Of a stretch of 64,000 nucleotides of DNA, positions 46,392-57,660 are shown in pieces (positions within the stretch are counted from its first letter, which is position 1; every line of letters starts with the position of its first letter). The notes beneath the pieces were generated by a model. That model did not search any database, was not told where the DNA came from, and saw only the letters and a list, made by a program, of their open reading frames with translations. The translations under genes were made by a program, and so were the position numbers. This DNA comes from Nezara viridula. Taxonomy: Eukaryota; Arthropoda; Insecta; Hemiptera; Pentatomidae. The stretch spans positions 65,199,995-65,263,994 of the forward strand of contig OV725077.1 in assembly GCA_928085145.1 (NCBI GenBank). The letters are read 5' to 3'.

Positions 46392-46583
46392 ATCTGCATC
46401 TGTCATGGTATTGAAATCAACAGATTTGTGGTGATAAATAATGATTGACATTATATACATTCGGTCGTTAATTAATGGCGTTAATTATTTTGTAAAAATA
46501 AAATATTAATTCTCTTAAAACTTTTTTATTCAAAAATATTGTAAATATATCAACAGTGAATATATATATATATATAGAAACAG

Positions 46584-46587
<4 letters not shown>

Positions 46588-46672
<85 letters not shown>
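46588..46672. repeat. (AT)n microsatellite within duplication copy 1
   Basis: About 42 units, enclosed by inverted AACAGTGAATATAT (left) and ATATATTCACTGTT (right), so the whole tract can fold as one hairpin. Confidence 0.97.
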
Positions 46673-46675
<3 letters not shown>

Positions 46676-47599
46676 TATATATTCACTGTTATATTTTGGA
46701 ACATCTAGCAGCTTCATTCGCATGAGATATGAAATGAGCTGAAATTCTAAATGTTGTGTTATTTCTTAGGCAGTATAATACTATTTGACTTTAGGAGGAT
46801 TTCTGCTTATATTCCTCATGTTTCCTATTTATTTGTTTATTAAGGTTTGCATAAATAAATTTGGAAGGTTCAAATATGGAATTTAAATTAAGTTGGGGTT
46901 CTCAACTTTTCCTTCCATTTTCATATTTTTTCCTGTTTTTATCGAGTTGATGTTTAAGCAGTACTGAACTTTTCCTCCCACGCCCACCATTTTGTAGTTG
47001 TTTCTATGTTTTTGATGTTTGCGCTTCGTTACAGCCCCTACATTAATTAATTTAATTTAATTAATTAAATTAAATTTACATAGAAATTATTAACCCTGTT
47101 CGAAGTCAAAGGTCACAGTAGTAATTTGGATCTCATTATCGTTAATGTTAATATTCGGATTGACATAAGTCATCACATAAAGCACCGAGTTACAGATTTT
47201 ATTTTTCCACTATTATAATATAAGAACATGCAATATATACAAAATATATATGTATATATTGCAAGTACTTATATTTTAATAATTGAAAAATAAAATGGGG
47301 AATTAGAAAAAAAAAGTTACAGATACAATAAATAAATTTAGAATAAAAAAAAGTGATATTTTATATATAGCTGAAGTGTAGAATAAACTTTTAATGACTT
47401 GTGGTAAGTACATGACGTAGAAATTAGGATCACGACTTGAAATTAGTTTTACTCTATGTTATACGTTTTGAGGTAATTCAGATCGTATGGCGATTGAGAT
47501 GGATTACTTTTGTAAGAATAGTTATTTCTACTCATTGTACAGTTGAAAAGAGAAAGTTTTCATATCGGTTTCCTTTCTCTAATTTAGTAATTTCCTACC

Positions 47600-48000
47600 G
47601 GAAAGAATGATTTCCTACGGTCCGGCTGGGCTCAGACACGACCTAGCTTCAACTGCTCCGTCGAAGGCACAGCCGAAGACAAGGTCATGGTGTGCTGCGG
47701 CATTGTATGGAACCTGTTGTAGCGATGATGTAACTGGACGCCCGTACGCGAAGGTCCACCTTGACCTGTCCTCCGCGACCTATCTCTTGTAGGATCAGGT
47801 ACTGGAAGTGTTGGCAGTGGGATCTGTGTTGAGGACGTGAAGCTGAGTCATGTACCCTGCTTGATCCGGGTTATTAAGAGTCGTCATTCGAATGAGCCTG
47901 CTTCGGACACGAATGAAGAGGGAAAAAACATCATTCATAGTCGGAAGATAAATATTAAAAATAGACTTTACATTCAGTCCATGGATTCTCATCTTTTCAA
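47600..48000 (+). other. GC-rich island within duplication copy 1, possible exon or regulatory DNA
   Basis: From GGTCCGGCTGGGCTCAGACA to GAATGAGCCTGCTTCGGACA the composition is much richer in G+C than the surroundings. Three short frames overlap: plus 47607-47792 starting MISYGPAGLRHDLAS, plus 47837-48100 starting MKLSHVPCLIRV, and minus 47992-47795 starting MRIHGLNVKS. None has a recognised domain and none is clearly preferred. GTAAGT-like donors are absent at sensible places. Possibly a promoter/5' UTR or a GC-rich transposon piece. Confidence 0.35.
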
Positions 48001-48163
48001 CAAATGGAATATACTAACCGTTTCCCTGCCTACGTTTGATGATAGAAAGAATCTGATTCTTAAATACTTTCAGTTGGTTTGTCAAAAAAGAAAAAAATAA
48101 GCTTTATTTGGATACTAAATTCTCCTAAGAATATTTATATTACATAATTATCTTTTATTTGTG

Positions 48164-49582
48164 GCATTTATGTTTATTTATCTTATTTTCAAGGATATTA
48201 TTTATCTGCATTATGTTGTTTATACTCCTTATTATTTTCTTCTAATTAATTATGTTTTTTTTATTTTAGTTAAATTTTATCGATTATATCTCAAAGAGGT
48301 TTTTTCTTTCTTTTTTTTTTTTTTTGTCTGTACGCCATATTTTTGTTAATTCCTCATCATATCCAATAATTGAACCATCGTCTAGAAGATTATTTTCTCC
48401 TTCAGGTGAGAGAAATAAGCATGTTTACTAGAAAAGTAAAGAATAAAGGTTATGAATAAAAATAAATTTCGTTTGTATAATTCAAACAGTATACAATTTA
48501 CGACATCTCTAAAAAAAGAAAAACGTTATCGAAGTCGGATCATTATTAGCAAAAATACAGCCTATTGTAATTTGTAAACATGTTCATGTTTATTTTTTAA
48601 TGAATCATTGTAATCGACAAGGGAAGATATGATTAATTCTATCACCTCGGATTAAATTGATTTTATTTATTTTCATATTTTATCACAAACATCACATGTT
48701 CACTGGTCAATATACTACGCTAAGTATTGAAGAAAAATTAATTGGAGTTTCAAAATAAGTAAAATTATATTTACTATATAAATTATATTTATTTTTATAT
48801 CTTAGTGCCTACGTTTCAGACTTTCATCAGGACTTTTCTCACGAAAGATACTGAGAGACAAATATACTATGCGATTTGTTCGCACGAGCCAACTATTTAT
48901 TATTATTAATTTGTATTTCATTTTGTACATTTTAACTGTTTCAGTTTAAATGCACTAGCGTCTTTTACGCCAGAATAAACTAATTTTGGAAAAAATAAGT
49001 AATTTTAGTATATCTGTAGTTTTTAAAAAAAAAAAAATCTCAATTCCAATATATTTTTTAATGCGTTCTATTTATATTATAGAAATAATAAGAATATAAA
49101 AAATACCATTCGATTGACAAAACATCGAAAAGCTGTCTGTACCTTCGAAATAAATACAAAATATAGCTTTTTTTGTCCACCAAAATTAATTTAAAATGCT
49201 TCTTAAAACTAATTTCCATTAGCTTAAACTAGAATAGAGAGAGTTGAAAAAAAGTTAGTTTATATATATATTTAAGTGTTTATTCTTTTATATTATGTCA
49301 TGTTGATGGACATTATATGTATATATTTTAATATATTATAGAACAAACAGAGAGAACTTTATAAAAAGTTTTATCTGGTCATTCTGTGACCTAATGGTTC
49401 AGGAGGATGTAGGTGATCTGAATTAGAAAATTTTGTTTTCAGAAGGAAGAGTAGAGCCACATCTACTGAGCTAATATACTATAGTCAAGTGAACGGAAAA
49501 TCTAACTAATTTTATTTTTTAAAATAAAGAAAGTCCTGTACCACTACAAACCATAAAGGGTCTTGGATTCGTTAATTAGTAA
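48164..49582. other. Single-copy spacer between the duplication copies
   Basis: AT-rich. Holds one hammerhead-like motif (48808-48833) and no gene. Confidence 0.5.
48808..48833 (-). other. Hammerhead-like motif, copy g (shortened)
   Basis: Minus strand: AGTC-CTGATGA-AAGTCT-GAAAC-GTA-GGCAC. Both core boxes are perfect, the base after GT is A, and helix I could pair GTC/GGC. The segment between boxes is too short for helix II. The downstream minus-strand sequence is ACTAAGATATAAAAATAAAT, matching the tail after copies b and i. Confidence 0.4.
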
Positions 49583-49774
49583 ATCTGCATCTGTCATGGT
49601 ATTGAAATCAACAGATTTGTGGTGATAAATAATGATTGACATTATATACATTCGGTCGTTAATTAATGGCGTTAATTATTTTGTAAAAATAAAATATTAA
49701 TTCTCTTAAAACTTTTTTATTCAAAAATATTGTAAATATATCAACAGTGAATATATATATATATATAGAAACAG

Positions 49775-49778
<4 letters not shown>

Positions 49779-49833
<55 letters not shown>
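49779..49833. repeat. (AT)n microsatellite within duplication copy 2
   Basis: About 27 units, again bounded by inverted AACAGTGAATATAT / ATATATTCACTGTT. The 30-bp length difference from copy 1 is the main divergence between the duplicates. Confidence 0.97.
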
Positions 49834-49836
<3 letters not shown>

Positions 49837-50760
49837 TATATATTCACTGTTATATTTTGGAACATCTAGCAGCTTCATTCGCATGAGATATGAAATGAGC
49901 TGAAATTCTAAATGTTGTGTTATTTCTTAGGCAGTATAATACTATTTGACTTTAGGAGGATTTCTGCTTATATTCCTCATGTTTCCTATTTATTTGTTTA
50001 TTAAGGTTTGCATAAATAAATTTGGAAGGTTCAAATATGGAATTTAAATTAAGTTGGGGTTCTCAACTTTTCCTTCCATTTTCATATTTTTTCCTGTTTT
50101 TATCGAGTTGATGTTTAAGCAGTACTGAACTTTTCCTCCCACGCCCACCATTTTGTAGTTGTTTCTATGTTTTTGATGTTTGCGCTTCGTTACAGCCCCT
50201 ACATTAATTAATTTAATTTAATTAATTAAATTAAATTTACATAGAAATTATTAACCCTGTTCGAAGTCAAAGGTCACAGTAGTAATTTGGATCTCATTAT
50301 CGTTAATGTTAATATTCGGATTGACATAAGTCATCACATAAAGCACCGAGTTACAGATTTTATTTTTCCACTATTATAATATAAGAACATGCAATATATA
50401 CAAAATATATATGTATATATTGCAAGTACTTATATTTTAATAATTGAAAAATAAAATGGGGAATTAGAAAAAAAAAGTTACAGATACAATAAATAAATTT
50501 AGAATAAAAAAAAGTGATATTTTATATATAGCTGAAGTGTAGAATAAACTTTTAATGACTTGTGGTAAGTACATGACGTAGAAATTAGGATCACGACTTG
50601 AAATTAGTTTTACTCTATGTTATACGTTTTGAGGTAATTCAGATCGTATGGCGATTGAGATGGATTACTTTTGTAAGAATAGTTATTTCTACTCATTGTA
50701 CAGTTGAAAAGAGAAAGTTTTCATATCGGTTTCCTTTCTCTAATTTAGTAATTTCCTACC

Positions 50761-51160
50761 GGAAAGAATGATTTCCTACGGTCCGGCTGGGCTCAGACAC
50801 GACCTAGCTTCAACTGCTCCGTCGAAGGCACAGCCGAAGACAAGGTCATGGTGTGCTGCGGCATTGTATGGAACCTGTTGTAGCGATGATGTAACTGGAC
50901 GCCCGTACGCGAAGGTCCACCTTGACCTGTCCTCCGCGACCTATCTCTTGTAGGATCAGGTACTGGAAGTGTTGGCAGTGGGATCTGTGTTGAGGACGTG
51001 AAGCTGAGTCATGTACCCTGCTTGATCCGGGTTATTAAGAGTCGTCATTCGAATGAGCCTGCTTCGGACACGAATGAAGAGGGAAAAAACATCATTCATA
51101 GTCGGAAGATAAATATTAAAAATAGACTTTACATTCAGTCCATGGATTCTCATCTTTTCA
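50761..51160 (+). other. GC-rich island within duplication copy 2
   Basis: Same sequence as 47600-48000. Retention of all the short frames reflects recent duplication and says nothing about coding selection. Confidence 0.35.
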
Positions 51161-51323
51161 ACAAATGGAATATACTAACCGTTTCCCTGCCTACGTTTGA
51201 TGATAGAAAGAATCTGATTCTTAAATACTTTCAGTTGGTTTGTCAAAAAAGAAAAAAATAAGCTTTATTTGGATACTAAATTCTCCTAAGAATATTTATA
51301 TTACATAATTATCTTTTATTTGT

Positions 51324-51372
51324 GTGTGTTGGATTTGTGTGTGGTGTGTTTGTGTGTTTGTGGAAGTGTGTT
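51324..51372. repeat. TG-rich low-complexity tract
   Basis: Imperfect (TG)n with GTGTGTTTG phrases, starting at the right breakpoint of duplication copy 2. Confidence 0.85.
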
Positions 51373-51424
51373 GATCAAGTACTGGAAATAAAAAAAAGGT
51401 TCAAGGTCTACGTTTGTACATGGA

Positions 51425-51860
51425 ATAGATCAGGATGGAATTAAGCTCAACCGTCAGTTTTACCGGAATCAACATTGGTCCCCTATTTTCGGTTCACCAC
51501 TCTTCTCGAATTCCAGATCCTCTATTGAAGATGGAACATTTTTTTTTCTTCAACGACCAACCCACATCCTGTATATCATTTATCATGGCCCGTCCCATGA
51601 GAGGGATTTGTAAAGAAAAGTTTGTGGCCTTATACTTTTCCCGAAGTTTGAAGAAAGATGTTTGCTTCCCGGTCCCCTATCGCTGATTTCTTGTTGGTTT
51701 GCCGTTTCAGCTATAAATTGAATGATAGCAAAATTTAAAATTTTCAAGTTATTACCAACTGATAAAAGTAGTTTTAGTTCTGTTAAGGGTATCCGCACTC
51801 TAAGGATGATTTTCGAAAATGTATGTCTTCGTTCGATCCCGTCTAACAACAATATGTGGC
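51425..51860. other. GC-richer block with overlapping frames, unknown
   Basis: Plus-strand frame 51435-51686 (MELSSTVSFTGINIGPLFSV...) and minus-strand frame 51852-51583 (MLLDGIERRHTFSKIILRVR...) overlap. Neither has a domain that I recognise and each may be the shadow of the other. The plus frame contains a Phe run from poly-T (51540-51548), which argues against it. Confidence 0.2.
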
Positions 51861-52453
51861 TGGCTACATGTGATAACTATATATATTTTTTTGTTCTTGT
51901 TTTTTTACATTCATTAAATAAAACATCACGATACATTTTCTTTTCACAAGGTTTTTATTATTGTTTGAACATGAAAATTCTGAATTATGGCATGTTTGTC
52001 TAGTTCAGAATTTTACTAAAAGATAATATAACGAGATAATTACAAGGACAGACTCTATTAAATTGATATATTTTTCAGAAAATTCTCTCAAATTATTTCA
52101 TTAAGTGCTAATGAGCTCTCCAAATTACTGCCTAGAGGAATTAATTATCTCCCACCTTTTACAAGACTAGCCGCTAACTTTGTTTACAGGTTTTAGTGAA
52201 TTAGTTCATTTATTTCTCCGAGTAAACAATTTTTTCATTATTAATTTTAGCGCATTAGAAAAATTGGTCAATAATATGGTATCATTTTTTGTTTTTTTTT
52301 AGTTTTTGATAATCAACATGACAATATATTAAAAAAGAAGTATGAAAATAATATTTTACGTTGATTAATAAACTTTCTGTGCCGGCAGATCTTTATCCAT
52401 ATTAATTAGGAGTAATTAATTGATTATTTGCAATAAATTATAACAGATGAAAT
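51861..52453. other. AT-rich DNA
   Basis: No feature. Confidence 0.45.
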
Positions 52454-52461
52454 AAATACAT

Positions 52462-52826
52462 TAGTGTTGCCCAAATGCAAGACCAAAACCAGTCTTAGTC
52501 TTGCGCACTCAGTCTTGTCCTTGCGCAAGAGTCTGGCAGTTGCCACTTAGCTTATTACTATAGAGATATTACTGTATTTTTTTAAATAGGAGAAACCTAA
52601 CTAAGTTCCAATGAAAAATTAGAAGTGATAAATGCAAAAGTATATTGGTTATACCAATTCTTTACACGTAGTAACTAAAATTCTCAAGTATTAGTAAATA
52701 TTGCCTTAATTTTTATTTAAAAATTCGATTTTATTTACCAGTCTTGGTCTTGGTCTTGCAACAATTAGGTGGTCTTGTTCTCGGTCTTGCAAAGTGCTAG
52801 ACCAAGACCGATTTTGAGGTACACTA
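52462..52826 (+). mobile_element. hAT-type MITE, copy 2, with perfect 8-bp target duplication
   Basis: Begins TAGTGTTGCCCAAATGCAAG and ends ATTTTGAGGTACACTA. It is flanked by identical AAATACAT on both sides (52454-52461 and 52827-52834). Terminal TAGTGTTGCCC and an 8-bp duplication are characteristic of the hAT superfamily. Subterminal GTCTTGGTCTTGC arrays lie near both ends. No transposase, so it would depend on one supplied elsewhere. Confidence 0.92.
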
Positions 52827-52834
52827 AAATACAT

Positions 52835-53800
52835 GTATACTTTTATGTGAAAAAAGAAAACAGAAGATAACATTTTTTTCTAAGTTCTTTCATAGCAAAC
52901 TATATTTTATTATTATGAGTACGTAATCTTCGACGTATTTAAATTACCATTTAAATATTGAAAGTCTTAAAATCATTATTTTTTATGACAATGTTGATTT
53001 TTTCAACAGGAAAACATAGTTTTATTTTTCTTATTTCCTCCCGTGGGAAGATGTTTTGTGTGTAATAGTCTGGCCTTGATCTTAATACAGTGATTTAGAA
53101 GGTTTGTACACAATTGGTTCCATGTGTTTTCTACTATTTGGTAAAATCTCATGAGAATCAGCTAAACGTTATTTTCCCGTTAAAGCGATACTTGAATCTG
53201 CAAAATTTTGTAATTCATTTTAATTATATTTTTTATTCATGGTGGTTATTTATGTATGAAATCATTTCTGGATATGATTAAATTTTAACTGAACGTTTAC
53301 GAAAGGTGGATATTCGATCATTTACTTATACGTTTGTTTTAAAACGTAATAAAACCTTCAGCTTATCTTACTATGTTTATAAATACACGTCTCTTCGCTG
53401 TGATTGTCAGAAAACTGTGAGAACCTTCTGTTTTATCTTGTCCTTGGAAAGACGTGAGTGTAGATTAACCAGATTAAATATCCTAAAGCCATCTTTGGTT
53501 TATCAAATGCTTGGTAATACGTTTCTTTTTTAAATTTGATTTTCCTCCTTGCATATTCTCACTGAGCCGAGGGTATTAGTACACATGGGCTTATACTCCA
53601 TGAACATTTGCATTATGTATGTTTATTTTGTTAGTTATAAATTTTAATTTTCCTTTCGACTTAACACACTTCAGAGATCTTTGAATGCTCGAACCAGCAT
53701 TTATAAGACTTCTCCTCATCTTCTTACCTTGGATATCTTCCTTCAAGCACTGCTGCATCTTTGTTGATCCTATTAATCCAGCTGATTTTTAATGGTTCAT
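52835..53800. other. AT-rich DNA
   Basis: The 75-codon plus-strand frame at 53306-53533 has some Cys residues but no recognised pattern. Not called as a gene. Confidence 0.4.
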
Positions 53801-53904
53801 TAGTCCTACTCAGCCATTAGATAAAACTTGGTTCCTCAACTGATCCGTTTATACATTATCGTACATTCTCTCAGATCATTCAGTTCTTCTTTCCATGGTC
53901 CTTT

Positions 53905-54278
53905 TATAGAGTCTTGATCTTGCAAACTTACTCTTGGTCCTGATCTTAGTCTTACGCAAAACCCTCGTAATAGTCTTGCGGTTACCTATTAGCTTATTAC
54001 TAGAGAGATATCACTGTATTTTTTTAGATATGAGAAGCCTGAATGAAAAATTAGAACAGTTAAATGGAAAAGTATATTGGTTACACCAATTCTTTACTTA
54101 TAGTAACTAAAATTGTCAAGTATTAGCAACTATTTTGCCTCAATTTTTATTTAAAAAATCAATTTTTTTTTACTAGTCTTGATCTTGGTCTTGCATCAGA
54201 TAGGCGGTGTTGGTCTTGGTCTTGCAAAGTGCACCGATTTTCTTCGTGCAAGTCCAAAACCGATTTTGGGCAACACTA
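53905..54278 (+). mobile_element. hAT-type MITE, copy 3, left end damaged
   Basis: Right end CCGATTTTGGGCAACACTA is intact. Subterminal GTCTTGGTCTTGC phrases and the internal TATTAGCTTATTACTA, GAGATATCACTGTATTTTTT and AAGTATATTGGTTACACCAA blocks align with copy 2. The left terminus is not recognisable, so the start is approximate. Confidence 0.8.
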
Positions 54279-54332
54279 GTTCATTGGAAGTACAAAGTAA
54301 AAATAGAAGAAGAAAATAAATATCAAATATAT

Positions 54333-54335
<3 letters not shown>

Positions 54336-54408
<73 letters not shown>
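54336..54408. repeat. (TA)n microsatellite
   Basis: About 36 units, 60 bp from the end of MITE copy 3. The overlapping Tyr-Ile frames are artefacts. Confidence 0.97.
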
Positions 54409-54415
<7 letters not shown>

Positions 54416-55206
54416 TTCACTTTGTACTTTTAATGATTCCAAATCCAAAAAAAATTGGAGAGAAGATGGCTGGCTTCGACGATTTCCCAAAAGCAATATT
54501 AAACCTAATGTATATTGTTTGGTTTTCACTACGTGACAAGGAATACATTAGTAACAATGATCCTATAGATAACAATGCACAAACGTGAGTTTTACATTGG
54601 AAGAATTTCAGAAAATATGATTTGAAATAATAAACAGAGAACACATATCCATGTTGTTCCGTGAAAAATACGTTATATGTTTTTTCATGGACAAATATGT
54701 TATAATTAGTTTCATAAATATTAACAGAAGCCTTAATATAAGAGTGTAATGTATATCATACAATTATTAAATTTAAAACAAAATATCGGAAAGGAAGATG
54801 ATACTGAATTGTATTAAATTTGGTGGGATAGGTCGTAAAAAACGAAATAAAGCGGGGTTAGTAAAACATAAAAACAAATCTCTTTGTTATAAAAAAAAAA
54901 TGTTTGTACCAATTTCAATACATTAAAATACTTAAATAATCTCTACTATATAAAACAGTTTTTAGTGATCGTGTAATAGATTTTTTTTAATCCCAACAAA
55001 TTATAATGATAAGGACAAAGACTTGAAATCCTCCTCCCCCCTGTTTACACAATATTGAAAGCATGCCCTACTATCAGAACACTTGAAAACTATATTCCAA
55101 TTTCTAAAAAAACACAATTACTACAAACATATTTAAACAACACAACTCTTATAAGCACATTTATCATGCACATTATAACTGACAGCAGTTGTAACAACGT
55201 ATTACT
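54409..55206. other. AT-rich DNA
   Basis: No feature supported. Confidence 0.4.
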
Positions 55207-55322
55207 TAGGGCAATGTACAATTGGAGTTTAAGATTGAACTATCAATCATTCATGATTTTCATATTTAACTGTAGTTCAATCTTGAACTTGACTTGAACT
55301 CCAATTGTACAACTGGCCCTTA
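55207..55322. repeat. Long imperfect hairpin of about 115 bp
   Basis: The left arm, from TAGGGCAATGTACAATTGGAG through TTTAAGATTGAACTA (to about 55245), pairs with the right arm TAGTTCAATCTTGAAC ... CTCCAATTGTACAACTGGCCCTTA (about 55272-55322). The right arm has about 10 extra bases (ACTTGACTTG region). The loop is about 26 bases. Precursor-like dimensions, but no known miRNA recognised. A minimal MITE is equally possible. Confidence 0.7.
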
Positions 55323-55805
55323 TAGACGTATCTTAACAACATAATCTCACCTAAAACAACACAATATTTTAAAGACATTTATTTATTGGATATGTAATTG
55401 AAATGAATATGACATAGGTGCCTCTAACCTACGTAGTTGCATATAGCACTCTAATATAATAAAATAATTAAATATATTTAAAAATTTATATAATCTGAAC
55501 TACAGAATATACTTTAATTACAGTTATACAATTTGAGCGAAGATTTGTACAATTAAGCAAGAAGTTGTTTAATTTGTAAATGGGGGTTGGTCCGCCGTTA
55601 GACGGACAGAGGGATACTCCCTACTACTTATATTTATTTATTAAAAAAATAAATAAATATAAAAATTAATGCCAAATTTTAAAAATATTTTATTCAACAA
55701 TATGAATAATTAGAGAGTTTTAATTGAATTTTATAAACCTTTATAAGGGGATTGATAATGAAACTTGAACATCAAACTGATTCAGTCTGTATAAAAAAAA
55801 AAATT
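55323..55805. other. AT-rich DNA
   Basis: Includes a GC-richer GGTCCGCCGTTAGACGGACA self-complementary segment at about 55588-55608 (TCCGCCGT/ACGGAC). Otherwise featureless. Confidence 0.45.
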
Positions 55806-56381
55806 GGTACAGGGTAAACGCACCAGTTATGGACAGGGGCTGGGGGCAGTGATGTATAGATTGGACTTAAAATTTAAAAAGTAAGCTTCCTTGTTAATTT
55901 AAAGGTTCCATTTTTTTTCTAGATTATAGAACGATTCCCTCTATTGACAACTGTATGAATAGAACTGTAGTTCCCAAAAGAAAATTTTAAAATGCCTATC
56001 ATTGTTGTTTCTATAATGCTCTTGAGATCAGTGTTTTTCATACATTGCTCTTAATAGTTTTGCTAAGAGTAAGTTGAACATTTATCTTTCAGTATTACAG
56101 ACATTTATCTCGGTCCATTACTGGTACCAACCCTATGTCCATTACTAGAACAATTGAATTTCGGGGTGACCATCACTAGTGTAAAAATATTTTTTTTTTT
56201 TTTTTAAATGGAGATGAAAGCTGTATAACTGAATATTTTCTTTAATTTTAAAGTATTAAATAGAAAAAGGAAACTCTAGAGATTCTAAACGTCAAAAGGA
56301 GAAGTTTATAACTATAATAATTACGGCGTCATAAGATAAAAAACATTCTTACCTATGTCCATCACCGGTGCGCTTACCCTA
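55806..56381. mobile_element. TIR element (AGGGTAA.CGCACC ends)
   Basis: Left end AGGGTAAACGCACCAGTTAT then GGACA; right end, as reverse complement, AGGGTAAGCGCACCGGTGAT then GGACA. This is an inverted repeat of about 25 bp with few mismatches. Internal CTATGTCCATTACTAG and CCATTACTGG repeats resemble the terminal motif. Non-coding, about 575 bp. Target duplication not resolvable; superfamily unknown. Its right part is included in the tandem duplication at 55991-57277. Confidence 0.7.
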
Positions 56382-57277
56382 ATATATTTCATCTTATCCT
56401 GTAGAGTTTGTTAGTGTTTATTTTTCTAATTAAATTTTTTTAATGAACCAATTAATTGAAATAATGCACGGTGAAATAGAGGTTGTTTATGAAGCAAATA
56501 TTTACTAATTAACTATCATTGACGTCATCATTAAAAATAGAGATATTTCTTTTTTATTTACATGGATGGTGCCACAGTTATTTATTCATTTATTTTTGTT
56601 TACTCGTTCCTTATGGACCAAAAAAAAAAATGCCTATCATTGTTGTTTCTATAATGCTCTTGAGATCAGTGTTTTTCATACATTGCTCTTAATAGTTTTG
56701 CTAAGAGTAAGTTGAACATTTATCTTTCAGTATTACAGACATTTATCTCGGTCCATTACTGGTACCAACCCTATGTCCATTACTAGAACAATTGAATTTC
56801 GGGGTGACCATCACTAGTGTAAAAATATTTTTTTTTTTTTTTTAAATGGAGATGAAAGCTGTATAACTGAATATTTTCTTTATTTTTAAAGTATTAAATA
56901 GAAAAAGGAAACTCTAGAGATTCTAAACGTCAAAAGGAGAAGTTTATAACTATAATAATTACGGCGTCATAAGATAAAAAACATTCTTACCTATGTCCAT
57001 CACCGGTGCGCTTACCCTAATATATTTCATCTTATCCTGTAGAGTTTGTTAGTGTTTATTTTTCTAATTAAATTTTTTTAATGAACCAATTAATTGAAAT
57101 AATGCACGGTGAAATAGAGGTTGTTTATGAAGCAAATATTTACTAATTAACTATCATTGACGTCATCATTAAAAATAGAGATATTTCTTTTTTATTTACA
57201 TGGATGGTGCCACAGTTATTTATTCATTTATTTTTGTTTACTCGTTCCTTATGGACCAAAAAAAAAAAAAAAAAAAA
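55991..57277 (+). repeat. 638-bp tandem duplication with A-tract junctions
   Basis: 55991-56628 is repeated head to tail at 56629-57277, with an offset of 638 bases. The unit runs from AATGCCTATCATTGTTGTTT to CTCGTTCCTTATGGACC plus a poly-A tract (10 A's in copy 1, about 19 in copy 2). I noticed only a few differences, for example in the T-run near 56190/56828 and one base near 56242/56882. It contains the right end, but not the left end, of the TIR element. Confidence 0.97.
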
Positions 57278-57284
57278 TTACTAT

Positions 57285-57660
57285 TGCGTAACAAACAACG
57301 ATACCTAACACAACGTAGGCTCGTCACAAACGCAGTCGCTTTTGTTCGGTTTCCATCATTACAACCGTCACAATAGACTCAAGCACCACAAGCGCTGACA
57401 CACATACTTAGTTGCTTTCACTTTTCGTCACGTGCTCTGTGATATTTCGGCGTGTAGGTATCCCGAGGGTGCTTCCAATTGGTTCTCCACGCCCCTCTAA
57501 GATACAGTTAATTAGATTATGTTCAATTAAATAATAAACTACAAATCTTTCAAAATAAGATCTAGAGAGTTGCAGTGGATGACCCTTGGTTTGTAAGAAA
57601 TAGTCCACTCCATGGCGAACTTCAAAAAGATATAATAGACTCATTAATTAAAAAAACGCC
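57285..57660. other. GC-richer island with a 78-codon minus-strand frame, unknown
   Basis: Minus-strand frame 57644-57408 reads MSLLYLFEVRHGVDYFLQTK ... GEPIGSTLGIPTRRNITEH and ends at a stop. An ATG in good context (TTCGCCATGG) exists out of frame at about 57616. The block 57290-57420 is C/A-rich. No recognised domain. Could be a regulatory region or an isolated exon. Confidence 0.25.

Larger units (their letters stand above)
46392..48163 (+). repeat. Direct duplication, copy 1 (1772 bp)
   Basis: The segment from ATCTGCATCTGTCATGGTAT to ATTATCTTTTATTTGTG is repeated almost without change at 49583-51324. The only obvious difference is the length of the (TA)n tract (copy 1 is 30 bp longer). 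The ends carry no inverted repeat and no target duplication, so this is a segmental duplication rather than a transposon. Identical short frames occur in both copies. Confidence 0.97.
49583..51324 (+). repeat. Direct duplication, copy 2 (1742 bp)
   Basis: Near-identical to 46392-48163 in the same orientation, at an offset of 3161-3191 bases. Includes the GC-rich island at 50761-51160 and the same short frames (50768-50953, 50998-51261, 51153-50956). Followed by a TG-rich tract (51324-51372) not present after copy 1. Confidence 0.97.

Noticed and set aside
46392..51324. Considered a transposon with LTRs (two 1.75-kb direct repeats around 1.4 kb)
   Set aside because: No TG...CA ends, no primer-binding site or polypurine tract, no gag/pol in the 1.4-kb interior, and no target duplication.
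51435..51852. Overlapping plus and minus frames of 83 and 89 codons
   Set aside because: They conflict with each other, show no recognised motif, and the plus frame contains a poly-Phe from a T-run.
53306..53533. 75-codon plus-strand frame with several Cys residues
   Set aside because: Cys spacing fits no zinc-finger or knottin pattern that I recognise, and the composition is otherwise chance-like.
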